Source: Cellulomonas sp. ACRRI (GTDB taxonomy: Bacteria > Actinomycetota > Actinomycetes > Actinomycetales > Cellulomonadaceae). From it: a stretch of DNA of 64,000 bases. Under the pieces are notes generated by a model. It was given only the letters and a program-made list of their open reading frames with translations. It searched no databases and was not told where the DNA came from. The translations under genes were made by a program, and so were the position numbers. Positions 41,129 through 49,604 of the stretch are shown piece by piece (position 1 is the stretch's first letter; each line of letters opens with the position of its first letter). The DNA lies in assembly GCF_022346185.1 (NCBI RefSeq), contig NZ_JAKRMS010000003.1:1-64000 (forward strand), given 5' to 3'.

Positions 41129-41914
41129 ATGCCTGCTCATCTGCGCGTCAGCTCGCGCCATCGCACTCCCGGCCCCGCCCGGACGCCGTTGACCGACGCC
41201 AGCGCGAATGCGCGGGCGACCGGAGCGCTCGCCGGCCGTCGGGTCGGCACGCTTGTCGCAACTTCGGGGCTAGCGGTCTCGCTCACAGCGGTTCCGGCGT
41301 CCGCACAACCGGCTGAGAGCAGCGCCGGCATTCTCGATCTCAACGCCCTGGCCGGGGCCCGGGCGTTGGCCTCCGCCGCCCCGAGTGCAGTCGCGCCCGT
41401 CACCGCGACCTGGTCGTTCGACGTCCCTGGCGCGACCGCGGTGCTGCCACCGCCTCCCCCGCCGGTGGTCGAGGAAGCGGCTGCTCGACCCGATCAGGCG
41501 GCAGCCCGCTCCTCGCGACGAACCGAGCCCACCGAACCGCAGGAGCTGACCGCGATCGGCGCACCAGTGCCCCAGTCCGCGAACGGCAGCGCCGTCGTCG
41601 CGGTCGCCTCGGGTCTGGTCGGTGTGCCCTATGTGTACGGCGGCACGACCCCGAGCGGGTTCGACTGCTCCGGCTTTACCTCGTACGTGTACGCGCAGGT
41701 CGGCATCAAGATCCCGCGCACGTCGACGGCCCAACGAGACGCAGGCACGGTCGTCCCGCGCGACCAGGCGCAGCCGGGCGACCTGATCTGGTCGCCCGGG
41801 CACATCGCGATCTACGCCGGTGACAACCTGCAGGTCGACGCGCCCGTACCCGGCAAGACGGTCCAGATCCGGAAGATCTGGCAGTCCGACCCGTTGTTCA
41901 TCCGGATCGGCTGA
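41129..41914 (+). CDS. Secreted NlpC/P60 (C40) peptidoglycan hydrolase
   Basis: 261 aa. Basic N-terminus and membrane/signal segment (residues about 38-58), a Pro-rich linker with seven Pro near residue 110, then the C40 domain: catalytic Cys in 'GFDCSGFTSYVYAQ', His in 'SPGHIAIYAG' and the polar third residue in 'DAPVPG'. It cleaves peptide cross-links of the cell wall. It opens the island and is preceded by box 1. Confidence 0.9.
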   Translation: MPAHLRVSSRHRTPGPARTPLTDASANARATGALAGRRVGTLVATSGLAVSLTAVPASAQPAESSAGILDLNALAGARALASAAPSAVAPVTATWSFDVPGATAVLPPPPPPVVEEAAARPDQAAARSSRRTEPTEPQELTAIGAPVPQSANGSAVVAVASGLVGVPYVYGGTTPSGFDCSGFTSYVYAQVGIKIPRTSTAQRDAGTVVPRDQAQPGDLIWSPGHIAIYAGDNLQVDAPVPGKTVQIRKIWQSDPLFIRIG

Positions 41915-41919
41915 TCGGC

Positions 41920-42921
41920 GTGCCGATCGGAGACCTCAGCACCCTGCTCGTGTGGGGCGCGGTGACTGCGTACGCGATCGCGCTGGTCGCGTACTCGACC
42001 GCTCTGGCCCGCGTCGCGGATGCCTCGGCCCGAACGCAGCGCCGCCCGGTCGCCGTCGGTGCCGGCGCGGCCGAAATCACGACCGCAGAATCGACCATCG
42101 CCGCGCCCGGCCGCGCGGCGGGGATCGCGCGATCGACCGCCACGCTGGCGACGGCGCTGCTGCTGTGCGGTGTGGTCCTGCGTGGAGTGGCGGCCGGGCG
42201 GTGGCCGACCGCCAACATGTACGAGTTCACGATCGTCGGGATCTTGGTCGCGGCGGTGGTCTTTCTTGCCGTACGGCGCACCCGCATGTTGCCGTTCGTC
42301 GGGGTGCTTGTGACCGGGATCGCCGTGCTGTCCCTCGTGGTCGCGCTGAACTCGTTCTACCTGCGGGCGGACGCGGTGCAGCCGGCGCTGCAGAGCTACT
42401 GGCTGGTCATCCACGTCAGCATCGCCATCGCAGCAACGGGGATCTTCACCGTCGCTTTCGCGACCTCGGTGCTGCAGGTCCTGCAGGATTCCCGCGAGTC
42501 CGGGCGGTCCCGGCTGGATCGCCCGTGGCGCGTGGGCGACGAGCTGCGCCGTTCGCTGCGTCGGTGGCGGATCACCGGTCCGTCATGGTTGTGGCTGCGG
42601 ACGGTCCCCAGCGCGGTGCGCCTCGAGGCGCTGTCGTTCCGGTTGAATGCGATCGCGTTCGTGCTGTGGACGCTGACGCTGATCGGTGGGGCGATCTGGG
42701 CTGAGCAGGCGTGGGGCCGGTACTGGGGCTGGGATCCCAAGGAGGTCGCCACGTTCGTCGCGTGGGTGGTGTACGCGGCGTACCTGCACGCGCGCACCAC
42801 TCGTGGCTGGCAGGGCCGGCGTGCCGCGTACCTGGTCTACGTGGGGTACGCCGTCGTGATCGCGAACTTCACCGTCGTGAACCTGTTCGTCAACGGCAAG
42901 CACTCGTACTCGGGCATCTGA
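41920..42921 (+). CDS. ccsB: Cytochrome c maturation protein CcsB/ResC type
   Basis: 333 aa, eight membrane helices, GTG start 5 nt after the upstream stop. The WWD-type haem-handling motif is 'YWGWDPKEVATFVAWVVYAA', with conserved His in 'VIHVSIAIAATG' and in 'YLHART'. System II maturation needs it together with ResB/Ccs1, which is not in the window. Residues 40-65 form an unusual Ala/Thr-rich insert. Confidence 0.9.
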   Translation: MPIGDLSTLLVWGAVTAYAIALVAYSTALARVADASARTQRRPVAVGAGAAEITTAESTIAAPGRAAGIARSTATLATALLLCGVVLRGVAAGRWPTANMYEFTIVGILVAAVVFLAVRRTRMLPFVGVLVTGIAVLSLVVALNSFYLRADAVQPALQSYWLVIHVSIAIAATGIFTVAFATSVLQVLQDSRESGRSRLDRPWRVGDELRRSLRRWRITGPSWLWLRTVPSAVRLEALSFRLNAIAFVLWTLTLIGGAIWAEQAWGRYWGWDPKEVATFVAWVVYAAYLHARTTRGWQGRRAAYLVYVGYAVVIANFTVVNLFVNGKHSYSGI

Positions 42922-42950
42922 CGACCGCCCCGGACCGTGAGGACCACAAG

Positions 42951-43145
42951 GTGCGTAACGAGGCCGGCCAGCCGGGTGGCGACCGGGTCGCGATCATCTG
43001 GATCGTCGCGGCTCTGGTCGTCGGCGGCAGCCTGACGGTCGCCGGTGTCGTGGCGAGGAGCGCCGCCCCGATGATCGCGGGGGTCGCGCTGCTCTTCATC
43101 TGCTCGACGGCAACTCGGTTCTGGTACTTCCGCCGCCGCGGATGA
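42951..43145 (+). CDS. Small two-helix membrane protein
   Basis: 64 aa from GTG 42951. Two hydrophobic helices (residues about 14-33 and 38-54) and a basic C-terminus 'RFWYFRRRG'. It lies 29 nt after ccsB on the same strand. No family recognised; it could assist the CcsB complex. Confidence 0.5.
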   Translation: MRNEAGQPGGDRVAIIWIVAALVVGGSLTVAGVVARSAAPMIAGVALLFICSTATRFWYFRRRG

Positions 43146-43293
43146 GCCGACCTGCAGACAGTGCGGCGACGGCCGCGCTACCTCCCACGGGTGTGGCGCA
43201 CGATCCGGCGCCGCATCGGTGTCCTGGTCTCAGCCCGGCTGGTCGGGTGAGGTCGTCTGACGTCGATCGAGGCGAGGCGTGGGGGCCTGGGGC

Positions 43294-44253
43294 TCAGCGA
43301 ATCGAGTCGATCCCAAGGACACCTTCATCGAGTTTCCGTCGCTGGAAGACGAGGACCGCGTTCCCCTGGTACCGGGGAAGAACGAGCCGGCTCAACGAGT
43401 AGTCGTGGACGAACTGGAACCCGGTCTGTCGCCGGTAGTCGAACCAGTTCCCGCTGCCGGTCTCGCGAGAGCTGCCGACGACGATGTAGGTCTCGACGCT
43501 TGGCGTGCGGAACACTTCACGCTCGAACACGTTGCCGACCGGGGGCCACGAGCACACCACGACCTGGGGTTTGCGGGCACGTAGGGCTGAGACGGCATCC
43601 TGGCGTGCGACGTGGTCGGGGTAGTCAATCGACCGCGACCAGCTCTGGTTGTCCGTGGCGACGACGTCGACGCCCCGCTCCTTCAGCAACCGCGTGAGCG
43701 TGCCGTCGCCGGCGGCGATCTCCAGGGTCTCGCGCGGCCCGATCAGCTTTGCGAGCTGACGCACGAGCGCCGCGGAGTAGAAGCAGTAGATTCCCCGCGG
43801 GCGGACCAGGGGCATGACGTAGCGGCGCTGGCGCGCGAGCGGCCACAGCACCGCGTACGCGAGCATCGAGACAGGTCTGCGCTCCAGGCCGCGCCGGAAG
43901 AACAGCCGCTGCAGTACCCGGCCGCTGAACGCGTCGAACGCGATCTGGGACTTGTCGGCCCCGGCTTCAGCCTCGAACGCGGCCCGCTGGATCGCGTGCG
44001 CGAGCATCTGACGGCGCACCTCGTGGGCGACCAGGTCCTTCGCCCGCGGCTGCCGGTCCGGCGATCCGGCTCGCGGAGCACTGACTTCGACAACCAGAGC
44101 GCGAAGCGCGTCCTCGCCAGCATCCGCTGCACGAACCAGGCGGATCTGCACCTGCTCCCACTCGTGCGGGAAGGTCCGCCGCAGTTCCTCCAAAGTGGGC
44201 TCGGTAGCAAGCCACCCAACGACGTCAGACCGGCGGTCGCCGTCTCTACTCAT
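43294..44253 (-). CDS. SAM-dependent methyltransferase-like protein
   Basis: 319 aa. The helical N-terminal half (to about residue 165) is specific. Then 'ETLEIAAGDGTLTRLLKERG' and 'VDVVATDNQSWSRSIDYP' form a class I SAM-binding site (motif I with an acidic residue after strand 2), followed by 'PQVVVCSWPPVGN' (N/S-P-P-like) suggesting base or protein N-methylation. The substrate is unknown. It is the only island gene without an obvious metal or redox link. Confidence 0.65.
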   Translation of the reverse strand: MSRDGDRRSDVVGWLATEPTLEELRRTFPHEWEQVQIRLVRAADAGEDALRALVVEVSAPRAGSPDRQPRAKDLVAHEVRRQMLAHAIQRAAFEAEAGADKSQIAFDAFSGRVLQRLFFRRGLERRPVSMLAYAVLWPLARQRRYVMPLVRPRGIYCFYSAALVRQLAKLIGPRETLEIAAGDGTLTRLLKERGVDVVATDNQSWSRSIDYPDHVARQDAVSALRARKPQVVVCSWPPVGNVFEREVFRTPSVETYIVVGSSRETGSGNWFDYRRQTGFQFVHDYSLSRLVLPRYQGNAVLVFQRRKLDEGVLGIDSIR

Positions 44254-44340
44254 GAGGCCTCCATGCCGGGATCGTCGGGGGTCTCCGACAGCATCGCCGC
44301 TGCTCTCGCGGCAACAGGGCGAGAACAGCTCCGTCGTCGA

Positions 44341-44357
44341 TGAAGGTCCGCTGAAGG
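44341..44357 (+). promoter_or_regulatory. Response-regulator-like box 2
   Basis: TGAAGG-TCCGC-TGAAGG, a perfect direct repeat with an 11-bp period, in the gap upstream of the minus-strand methyltransferase-like gene. Confidence 0.6.
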
Positions 44358-44533
44358 TTCACCTCAGGAACACCGAGACGATCACCGTTCTGCGGTCCAT
44401 CCCCAGCCCGGAGGGGGCCTCGCGGGCCTCGCGGCTCACCAGGGCCGGTACCACCCCGCCCCCGACAGGGAATCGATCGCGCGTCCGGTGAGGCGGGCGT
44501 GGTTCATGCCTCCGCGCGGCCGGGCGGTGGCTG

Positions 44534-45349
44534 TCACACCACGGGCTGGAAGATCGCGATCAGCCCCTGCAGGCTCTGCGCCCACCTGCCCCACAGGCCG
44601 GTGACCAGGGCGAGCCCGATAAGCACGAGCATGCCGCCGCCGACCACGGAGATCATCCGCCGGCGCCGGCGGACGACCTCGAGCAGCCGCGAGCTGCGCT
44701 GCAGCCCGAGCGCGAGCAGCACGAACGGCAACCCGAGACCCAAGGCGTATGCAGACGACAGCAAGGCGCCGCGGGCCGGGGAGCCACCCTCCAGGGAGAG
44801 GGCCATCACTGCGGCAAGCGTGGGGCCGATGCACGGCGTCCAACCGAGCCCGAACGTGACCCCGAGCAGCGGCGCGCCCCACAGGGTCGCGGGCGGGCGG
44901 CGGTGGACCCGCGCCTCGCGCTGGAGGAACGGCACCCCGCCGAGGAACGCGATGCCCATCACGATCACCACGACGCCGAGCGCGCGCGTGATGGGGTCCT
45001 GCCAGCGAAGCAGCGTCCCGCCCAGGGATCCGGCCAGCGTGCCGAGAGTGACGAACACGAGCGCGAACCCGAGGACGAAAAGCGTCACCCCGAGCGCGAG
45101 ACGTCCCCGGCGCGGCGCCGGTGCGGAGCCCGAGAGCGGGGTGCCGACTGGTTGCATGGTCTGCGCGGTGAGCCCGCTGAGGTACCCCAGGTAGCCGGGA
45201 ACCAGAGGCAGGACGCACGGTGAGGCGAAGGACACCGCACCCGCGACGAGTGACACGAGCACCGCGAGGAGCAGGGGGCCGGAGAAGGCGGCGGTGGCGA
45301 ACGTCGATCCGACGTCGGCGGCCAGGAGCACCGCTTCGGTGGGTCTCAT
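44534..45349 (-). CDS. ccdA: CcdA-type thiol-disulphide membrane transporter
   Basis: 271 aa with six to seven membrane helices. 'VAGAVSFASPCVLPLVPGYLG' (shown in part by its core SFASPCVLPL) and 'GVTFGLGWTPCIGPTLAAV' carry the paired redox Cys that pass electrons from thioredoxin outward. It supplies reductant for apocytochrome c or TlpA/ResA-like proteins, one of which is encoded at 52188. The start overlaps the stop of a P-type ATPase remnant by 4 nt. Confidence 0.92.
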   Translation of the reverse strand: MRPTEAVLLAADVGSTFATAAFSGPLLLAVLVSLVAGAVSFASPCVLPLVPGYLGYLSGLTAQTMQPVGTPLSGSAPAPRRGRLALGVTLFVLGFALVFVTLGTLAGSLGGTLLRWQDPITRALGVVVIVMGIAFLGGVPFLQREARVHRRPPATLWGAPLLGVTFGLGWTPCIGPTLAAVMALSLEGGSPARGALLSSAYALGLGLPFVLLALGLQRSSRLLEVVRRRRRMISVVGGGMLVLIGLALVTGLWGRWAQSLQGLIAIFQPVV

Positions 45350-45502
45350 GCGGCGGCGACCCGCGCCACCCCGGCGCGGCCCAGCTGCGCGTCCCCGGTC
45401 GCGGGGCCTCGCGGCGCGCGGGCGGCGCGGACGCCGTTGTGGATCACGACCACCTCGGCGACCTCGTGGACGAGCACGACGCCCGAGGGCGATGGGTCCC
45501 GG
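45346..45502 (-). pseudogene. C-terminal remnant of a P1B-type ATPase
   Basis: Directly after the VKOR stop the frame reads 'GVVLVHEVAEVVVIHNGVRA', matching the C-terminus of the intact ZntA-like ATPase in this window ('AVVLVHEVAEVFVIANGVRA', near 57250). The rest of that ATPase is missing, so the 5' part was replaced by the VKOR/DsbA genes. The remnant ends with TGA overlapping the ccdA ATG. Confidence 0.75.
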
Positions 45503-46138
45503 TCACGGCAGCAGGGTGGACCAGTAGAACCAGAACCGTTGCAGCGCGAGCAGCGCGATCGTCAGGTACCACGCGGTGAGGATCGTCGAGCGGTAGTCGA
45601 CGGCCACCGCGAGGGCCGCTCGGGCAGGCCGGGTCAGCGAGAGCTGCCAGCGCTGCAGGTTGCGCAGCGTCACCGACAGGAACAACGGGATCATCACCGC
45701 CCACACCACCAGGCAGTACGGACAGAGCGCGCCGATGCGGTAGAGGCTCTGGAACGCGAGCCAGTGCACGAACACCACCCCGAAGGTGACCCCGGCCTGC
45801 AGCGCGAGCCAGTACCACTCGCCGAACCGAGCGCCACTGAGCATGCCCGCGGCTGCGGTGAGGACCACTGTGAAGCCCACGATGCCGATCAGCGGGTTGG
45901 GGAAGCCGAACACCGACGCCTGCTCCGAGGTCATCACCGAGGTGCAGGACAGGATCGGGTTGAGCGTGCAGCTCGGGACGTGAGTGGGGTCCTCCAGGAC
46001 CGCGAACCGCTCGAGGAGCAGGGCGAACGCCGCAGCGAGCCCAACCGCGGCGAGGGCCGCCAGGGCGACGGCGCGGCGCCGCTCGGCTGTCCGGGGCTCG
46101 AACAGGACCGTATCGGGGGTGGCGGCGACGGCGGTCAC
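45503..46138 (-). CDS. Vitamin K epoxide reductase (VKOR) family protein
   Basis: 211 aa, GTG start in a GTGA overlap with the DsbA-like gene. Five membrane helices; loop Cys in 'PSCTLNPILSCTSVM' and active-site 'GALCPYCLVVWAVM' (CxxC). Actinobacterial VKOR reoxidises a DsbA-like partner with quinone, and the coupled upstream gene is that partner. Together they form an oxidative disulphide pathway. Confidence 0.92.
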   Translation of the reverse strand: MTAVAATPDTVLFEPRTAERRRAVALAALAAVGLAAAFALLLERFAVLEDPTHVPSCTLNPILSCTSVMTSEQASVFGFPNPLIGIVGFTVVLTAAAGMLSGARFGEWYWLALQAGVTFGVVFVHWLAFQSLYRIGALCPYCLVVWAVMIPLFLSVTLRNLQRWQLSLTRPARAALAVAVDYRSTILTAWYLTIALLALQRFWFYWSTLLP

Positions 46139-46842
46139 GCGCCGCCCGACTCGTCGAGCGCGCGGTCCAGGGCGTCGGTCAGGTCCGAGACGCTGCTGAG
46201 CTCCAGGCGCTGCCCGTCGAGGAAGAACGTCGGCGTGCCCTGCACCCCGAGCGCCTGCCCGTCGTCGAGGTCCTGCTGCACGCGCTCCTGGGTCGCCGGG
46301 TCCGCGACCGCGTCGTCGTACGCGGCCAGATCCAGGCCCAGGTCCTCGGCGAACGAACGGAACAGGTCGGCCTGTGAGGTCTGCTGCTCGCCCCACTCAG
46401 CCTGGGTCTGGAACATCCGGTGGTACATGTCCTCGACCTGGCCCTGCTGCGCCGCCGCCTCCACCGCCAGCGCGGCGTTCATCGCGTTGGCGTGACTCTC
46501 GATCGGGAAGTAGCGGATGACGTAGTTGATCTGACCCGCGTACTGCTCGCGGATCTGCTCCACCACGGGGTAGAAGGCGCCGCAGGCCTCGCACTCGAAG
46601 TCCATGAACTCGACGAGCGTCGGCGCGCCCGGGCCGGCGTCGTCGAGGACGTAGGAGTCCGCGCGGGTCGCGGGCAGCGCCCCGGCCTCCTGCCGAGGCG
46701 CCGGCCCCCGGGGGCCGGTGGCGAGGGCATAGATCAGCAGGCCGGTGATCGCCACGACGACCAGCGCGCCGGCAATCAGGGCGCTGCGCACGCGCGGACT
46801 CAGCGGCCGCGGGGGGTTCGCGGCGGCAGCGTCGGTCTTCAT
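46135..46842 (-). CDS. DsbA-like membrane-anchored thiol oxidase
   Basis: 235 aa from ATG 46842. Membrane anchor at residues about 22-43, then a thioredoxin fold with 'EFMDFECEACGAFYPVVEQ' (active site C-E-A-C) and cis-Pro in 'VQGTPTFFLDGQRL'. It oxidises exported protein thiols and is recharged by the coupled VKOR. Box 7 lies in the divergent gap toward the ArsR-family gene. Confidence 0.92.
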   Translation of the reverse strand: MKTDAAAANPPRPLSPRVRSALIAGALVVVAITGLLIYALATGPRGPAPRQEAGALPATRADSYVLDDAGPGAPTLVEFMDFECEACGAFYPVVEQIREQYAGQINYVIRYFPIESHANAMNAALAVEAAAQQGQVEDMYHRMFQTQAEWGEQQTSQADLFRSFAEDLGLDLAAYDDAVADPATQERVQQDLDDGQALGVQGTPTFFLDGQRLELSSVSDLTDALDRALDESGGA

Positions 46843-46974
46843 GGCGTCTCTCCTGCGGGTCGTCAGGCGCGGCCGCGCGGCAGAGCACGGCTTTGCGGTG
46901 GTGAGGAAGAGGGTGGAGCGCTGCCCTCCGGTCGCACGGTAGGCGACCCCAGGCGGCACATCGGCCCTCGGAGG

Positions 46975-46991
46975 TTGAGATTCGATGAAGG
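46975..46991 (+). promoter_or_regulatory. Response-regulator-like box 7
   Basis: TTGAGA-TTCGA-TGAAGG with an 11-bp period, between the divergent dsbA-like and arsR-like genes. The same words TTGAGG-TTCGA-TGAAGA occur inverted at 55151-55167. Confidence 0.45.
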
Positions 46992-47041
46992 CTCGACCTG
47001 AGGTGTGGCACGCGTCGCACACAACGCTCTACCATCGCTGT

Positions 47042-47422
47042 GTGACGATGACATCCCCAATGGTCGATAATGAGAACGACGCCCGCTCCGCTGATGACGC
47101 CGTGCTCACGGCCCCGACCGCCGCGCTGTTCCGGGCCCTCGGCGAGCCGGCCCGGCTGACGATGCTGCGCCACCTGTTCACCGGGGAGCACTCGGTGCGC
47201 GAGCTGACCGAGCACCTCGGCCTCGCGCAGTCCACGGTGAGCGTGCATCTGGCCTGCCTGCGGGACTGCGGGCTGGTCACCGTGCGGCAGCGCGGCCGGT
47301 CCTCGATCTACGCGATCGCCGACCCGGGCCGCCTGGCGACGCTCGTCGGCGCGGCGGAGGACCTGCTGCGCGGCGGGTCGAGCCCGGACGCGTGCGCGCA
47401 CCTCGCGGGGGACCAGCGGTGA
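47042..47422 (+). CDS. ArsR/CmtR-like metal sensor
   Basis: 126 aa from GTG 47042; ATG 47048 or 47060 are possible. 'LFRALGEPARLTMLRHLF' and 'LGLAQSTVSVHLACLRDCGLV' form the winged helix, with 'CLRDC' as CmtR-type Cd/Pb/Zn ligands; Cys near the end ('PDACAHL') is the likely third. A TACCAT -10-like sequence (47030-47035) lies 6 nt before GTG, so the message may be leaderless. Coupled (GTGA) to the CDF exporter it should control. Confidence 0.82.
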   Translation: MTMTSPMVDNENDARSADDAVLTAPTAALFRALGEPARLTMLRHLFTGEHSVRELTEHLGLAQSTVSVHLACLRDCGLVTVRQRGRSSIYAIADPGRLATLVGAAEDLLRGGSSPDACAHLAGDQR

Positions 47423-48339
47423 GCCACGGGCACGACCACTCGCCCGTGGGCGGTGGCGACCACAGGCGCCGGCTCGCGATCGCGTTCGGCCTGACCTCGA
47501 CGGTCCTGGTCGCACAGGCCGTGGGCGCCCTGATCACCGGTAGCCTCGCACTGCTGGTCGACACCGCGCACATGCTCACCGACGCCGCCGGCCTGGCGAT
47601 GGCGCTCGTCGCCGCGCACCTCTCCCTCAAGCCGGCGACGTCCCGGCGGACCTGGGGCTACCGGCGGGCCGAGGTGCTGGGCGCGCTGGCGCAGTCCGCG
47701 GTGCTGCTGGCCGTCGGCGGGTACGTGCTTGTCGAGGGGATCCGGCGGCTGTTCTCCCCGCCTGAGGTGCCGTCGACCGAGCTCATCGTGTTCGGCATCA
47801 TCGGCCTGGTCGCGAACGTGGCGGCCATCGCGGTCTTGGCCAGCGGGCGCAAGGCGAACTTCAACCTGCGCGCCGCGTTCCTGGAGGTGCTCAACGACGC
47901 GCTCGGCTCGGTCGGCGTCATCGTCGCGGCGGTCGTCATCGCGACCACCGGCTGGCAGCAGGCCGACGCCATCGCTGGCCTCCTCATCGGCGCGCTCATC
48001 GTCCCGCGCGCCATCAAGCTGCTCCGCGAGACCAGCGCCGTGCTGCTCGAGTCCACTCCTGCCGGGCTCGACCTCGACGCGGTGCGCGACCACCTGCTGG
48101 GCGTCGAGCACGTGCGCGCGGTGCACGACCTGCACGCGACCCTGGTCGCCACCGGCCTGCCGGTCATCACGGCGCACGTCACGGTCGACGACGAGTGCTT
48201 CTCCGACGGGCACACCGCCCGCATCCTTGACCAGCTCCAGGACTGCCTGACCTCGCACTTCCCGATCTCGGTCGAGCACTCCACGTTCCAGATCGAACCC
48301 GCGTCGCACCGCACGCACGAGCACCTCGGGCACGCATGA
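47419..48339 (+). CDS. czcD: Cation diffusion facilitator (CDF), Zn/Cd/Co exporter
   Basis: 306 aa, GTG start overlapping the sensor stop. A short His-rich N-terminus ('SHGHDHSP') precedes six helices with 'DTAHMLTDAAGLAMAL' (H-x3-D) and 'FLEVLNDALGSVGV' (E-x3-D, as in CzcD). The C-terminal cytoplasmic domain is 'VRAVHDLHATLVATGLPVITAHV'. Proton-driven export of Zn, Cd or Co. Confidence 0.92.
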   Translation: MSHGHDHSPVGGGDHRRRLAIAFGLTSTVLVAQAVGALITGSLALLVDTAHMLTDAAGLAMALVAAHLSLKPATSRRTWGYRRAEVLGALAQSAVLLAVGGYVLVEGIRRLFSPPEVPSTELIVFGIIGLVANVAAIAVLASGRKANFNLRAAFLEVLNDALGSVGVIVAAVVIATTGWQQADAIAGLLIGALIVPRAIKLLRETSAVLLESTPAGLDLDAVRDHLLGVEHVRAVHDLHATLVATGLPVITAHVTVDDECFSDGHTARILDQLQDCLTSHFPISVEHSTFQIEPASHRTHEHLGHA

Positions 48340-48839
48340 GCCGCCGCGTCGGTACGGCGATGCCGCCCGTGGCGTTCGCCGCGGTCGCGGGCGCTGTGCA
48401 GCTGGCGGTCTCCCGGGGGAGGCGGCCCACCCCCGGCTCGCTCGCGGCCGCCGCGCTTCCTGCCGCCACCGCGGCGTGGCTGCTCGGCGACGCGCTCGTC
48501 CGATTCCGTCGCGCCCGCACGACCGTCGACCCCCTCGCCCCGGCGGGGGCAAGCACGCTCGTGACCACCGGGGCCAATCGGGTCAGCCGCAACCCGATGT
48601 ACCTGGGGATGGCCGCGGCACTGCTCGCGCACGCGGTGGCCCTGCGGTCGCCCGCCGCGCTCGCCCCGGTGGCCGGGTTCGTCGCCGTGCTCACGGCCGG
48701 GCAGATCACTGCGGAGGAAGACGCGCTTGACGAGCGGTTCGGGGAGTCCTACGCGCGGTACTGCGCCGAGGTCCCCCGATGGGCCGACCTGCGCTCAGTG
48801 CGGGTGGTCGCCGCTACCGGTTCCATGAAGATCCGATGA
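48336..48839 (+). CDS. Isoprenylcysteine/phospholipid methyltransferase-like membrane protein
   Basis: 167 aa, overlapping the CDF gene by 4 nt. Hydrophobic, with 'LVTTGANRVSRNPMYLGMAAALLAHA' (only its core RNPMYLG is diagnostic) and 'EEDALDERFGESYARYCAEVPRW', the two conserved blocks of the ICMT/PEMT fold that bind S-adenosylmethionine at the membrane. Such genes often accompany CDF or metal-efflux genes. The substrate is unknown. Confidence 0.85.
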   Translation: MSRRVGTAMPPVAFAAVAGAVQLAVSRGRRPTPGSLAAAALPAATAAWLLGDALVRFRRARTTVDPLAPAGASTLVTTGANRVSRNPMYLGMAAALLAHAVALRSPAALAPVAGFVAVLTAGQITAEEDALDERFGESYARYCAEVPRWADLRSVRVVAATGSMKIR

Positions 48840-48842
48840 AGG
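48826..48842 (+). promoter_or_regulatory. Response-regulator-like box 3
   Basis: TGAAGA-TCCGA-TGAAGG, 11-bp period, overlapping the upstream stop codon and 60 bp before the response regulator gene; fits autoregulation. Confidence 0.6.
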
Positions 48843-48902
48843 CCGCGCCCGGCCCCATCCAGGGTCGCTCGAAGCGGCCGACCACACGTGCGAAGGTGCC
48901 GC

Positions 48903-49604
48903 ATGCCCACTGACACCGAACGCGTGCGCGTGCTGGTCGTCGAGGACGAGAGCGTGCTCGCCGCCGTCATCGGCGACTACCTACGTGCCGACGGCTACGA
49001 CGTGGCCGTGGTCGGCGACGGCGCCCACGCGCTGGAAACCGCCCGCTCGATCGCGCCGCACGTCGTGGTGCTCGACCTCGGCCTGCCCGGAGTTGACGGC
49101 ATCGAGGTGTGCCGGCGTCTGCGGGAGTTCTCCGACGCCTACGTGGTGATGCTCACCGCACGCGCGGACGAGACGGAGGTGCTGCAGGGCCTGCGTTCCG
49201 GTGCGGACGACTACATGACCAAGCCGTTCCGGCCGCGCGAGCTGCTCGCCCGGGTCCGCACGCTGCTGCGACGCGCTCGCACACCCGGCCCGCTGGCACC
49301 GCCGACGCGTGAGATCGGCGGCCTGCGCGTGGACCTGCGCAGCCGCGAGGTCACACTCGAAGGGGCGGCGGTGGACCTGACGCCGACCGAGTTCGACCTG
49401 CTCGCCTGCCTGATCGACAACGCCGGGACCGCCATGTCGCGGCGCGCGCTGATCGAGGCGCTGCGGGGGGAGAACTGGTTCGGCGACGAGAGCCTGATCG
49501 ACGTGCACGTGCTGCACCTGCGGCGCAAGCTCGGCGACGACGCCGCGACTCAGCGGTTCGTCCGCACAGTGCGCGGCATCGGCTACCAGCTGGGCGACGG
49601 ATGA
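48903..49604 (+). CDS. OmpR-family response regulator
   Basis: 233 aa from ATG 48903 behind GAAGG. Receiver domain with 'LVVEDES', phospho-acceptor Asp in 'VVVLDLGLPGVDG', Thr in 'VMLTARAD' and Lys in 'DYMTKPFRPRELLA'. The winged helix ends in 'DVHVLHLRRKLGDD' and 'VRTVRGIGYQLG'. Coupled by ATGA to the kinase. It is the best candidate to bind the eight TGAAGG direct repeats of the island. Confidence 0.93.
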   Translation: MPTDTERVRVLVVEDESVLAAVIGDYLRADGYDVAVVGDGAHALETARSIAPHVVVLDLGLPGVDGIEVCRRLREFSDAYVVMLTARADETEVLQGLRSGADDYMTKPFRPRELLARVRTLLRRARTPGPLAPPTREIGGLRVDLRSREVTLEGAAVDLTPTEFDLLACLIDNAGTAMSRRALIEALRGENWFGDESLIDVHVLHLRRKLGDDAATQRFVRTVRGIGYQLGDG

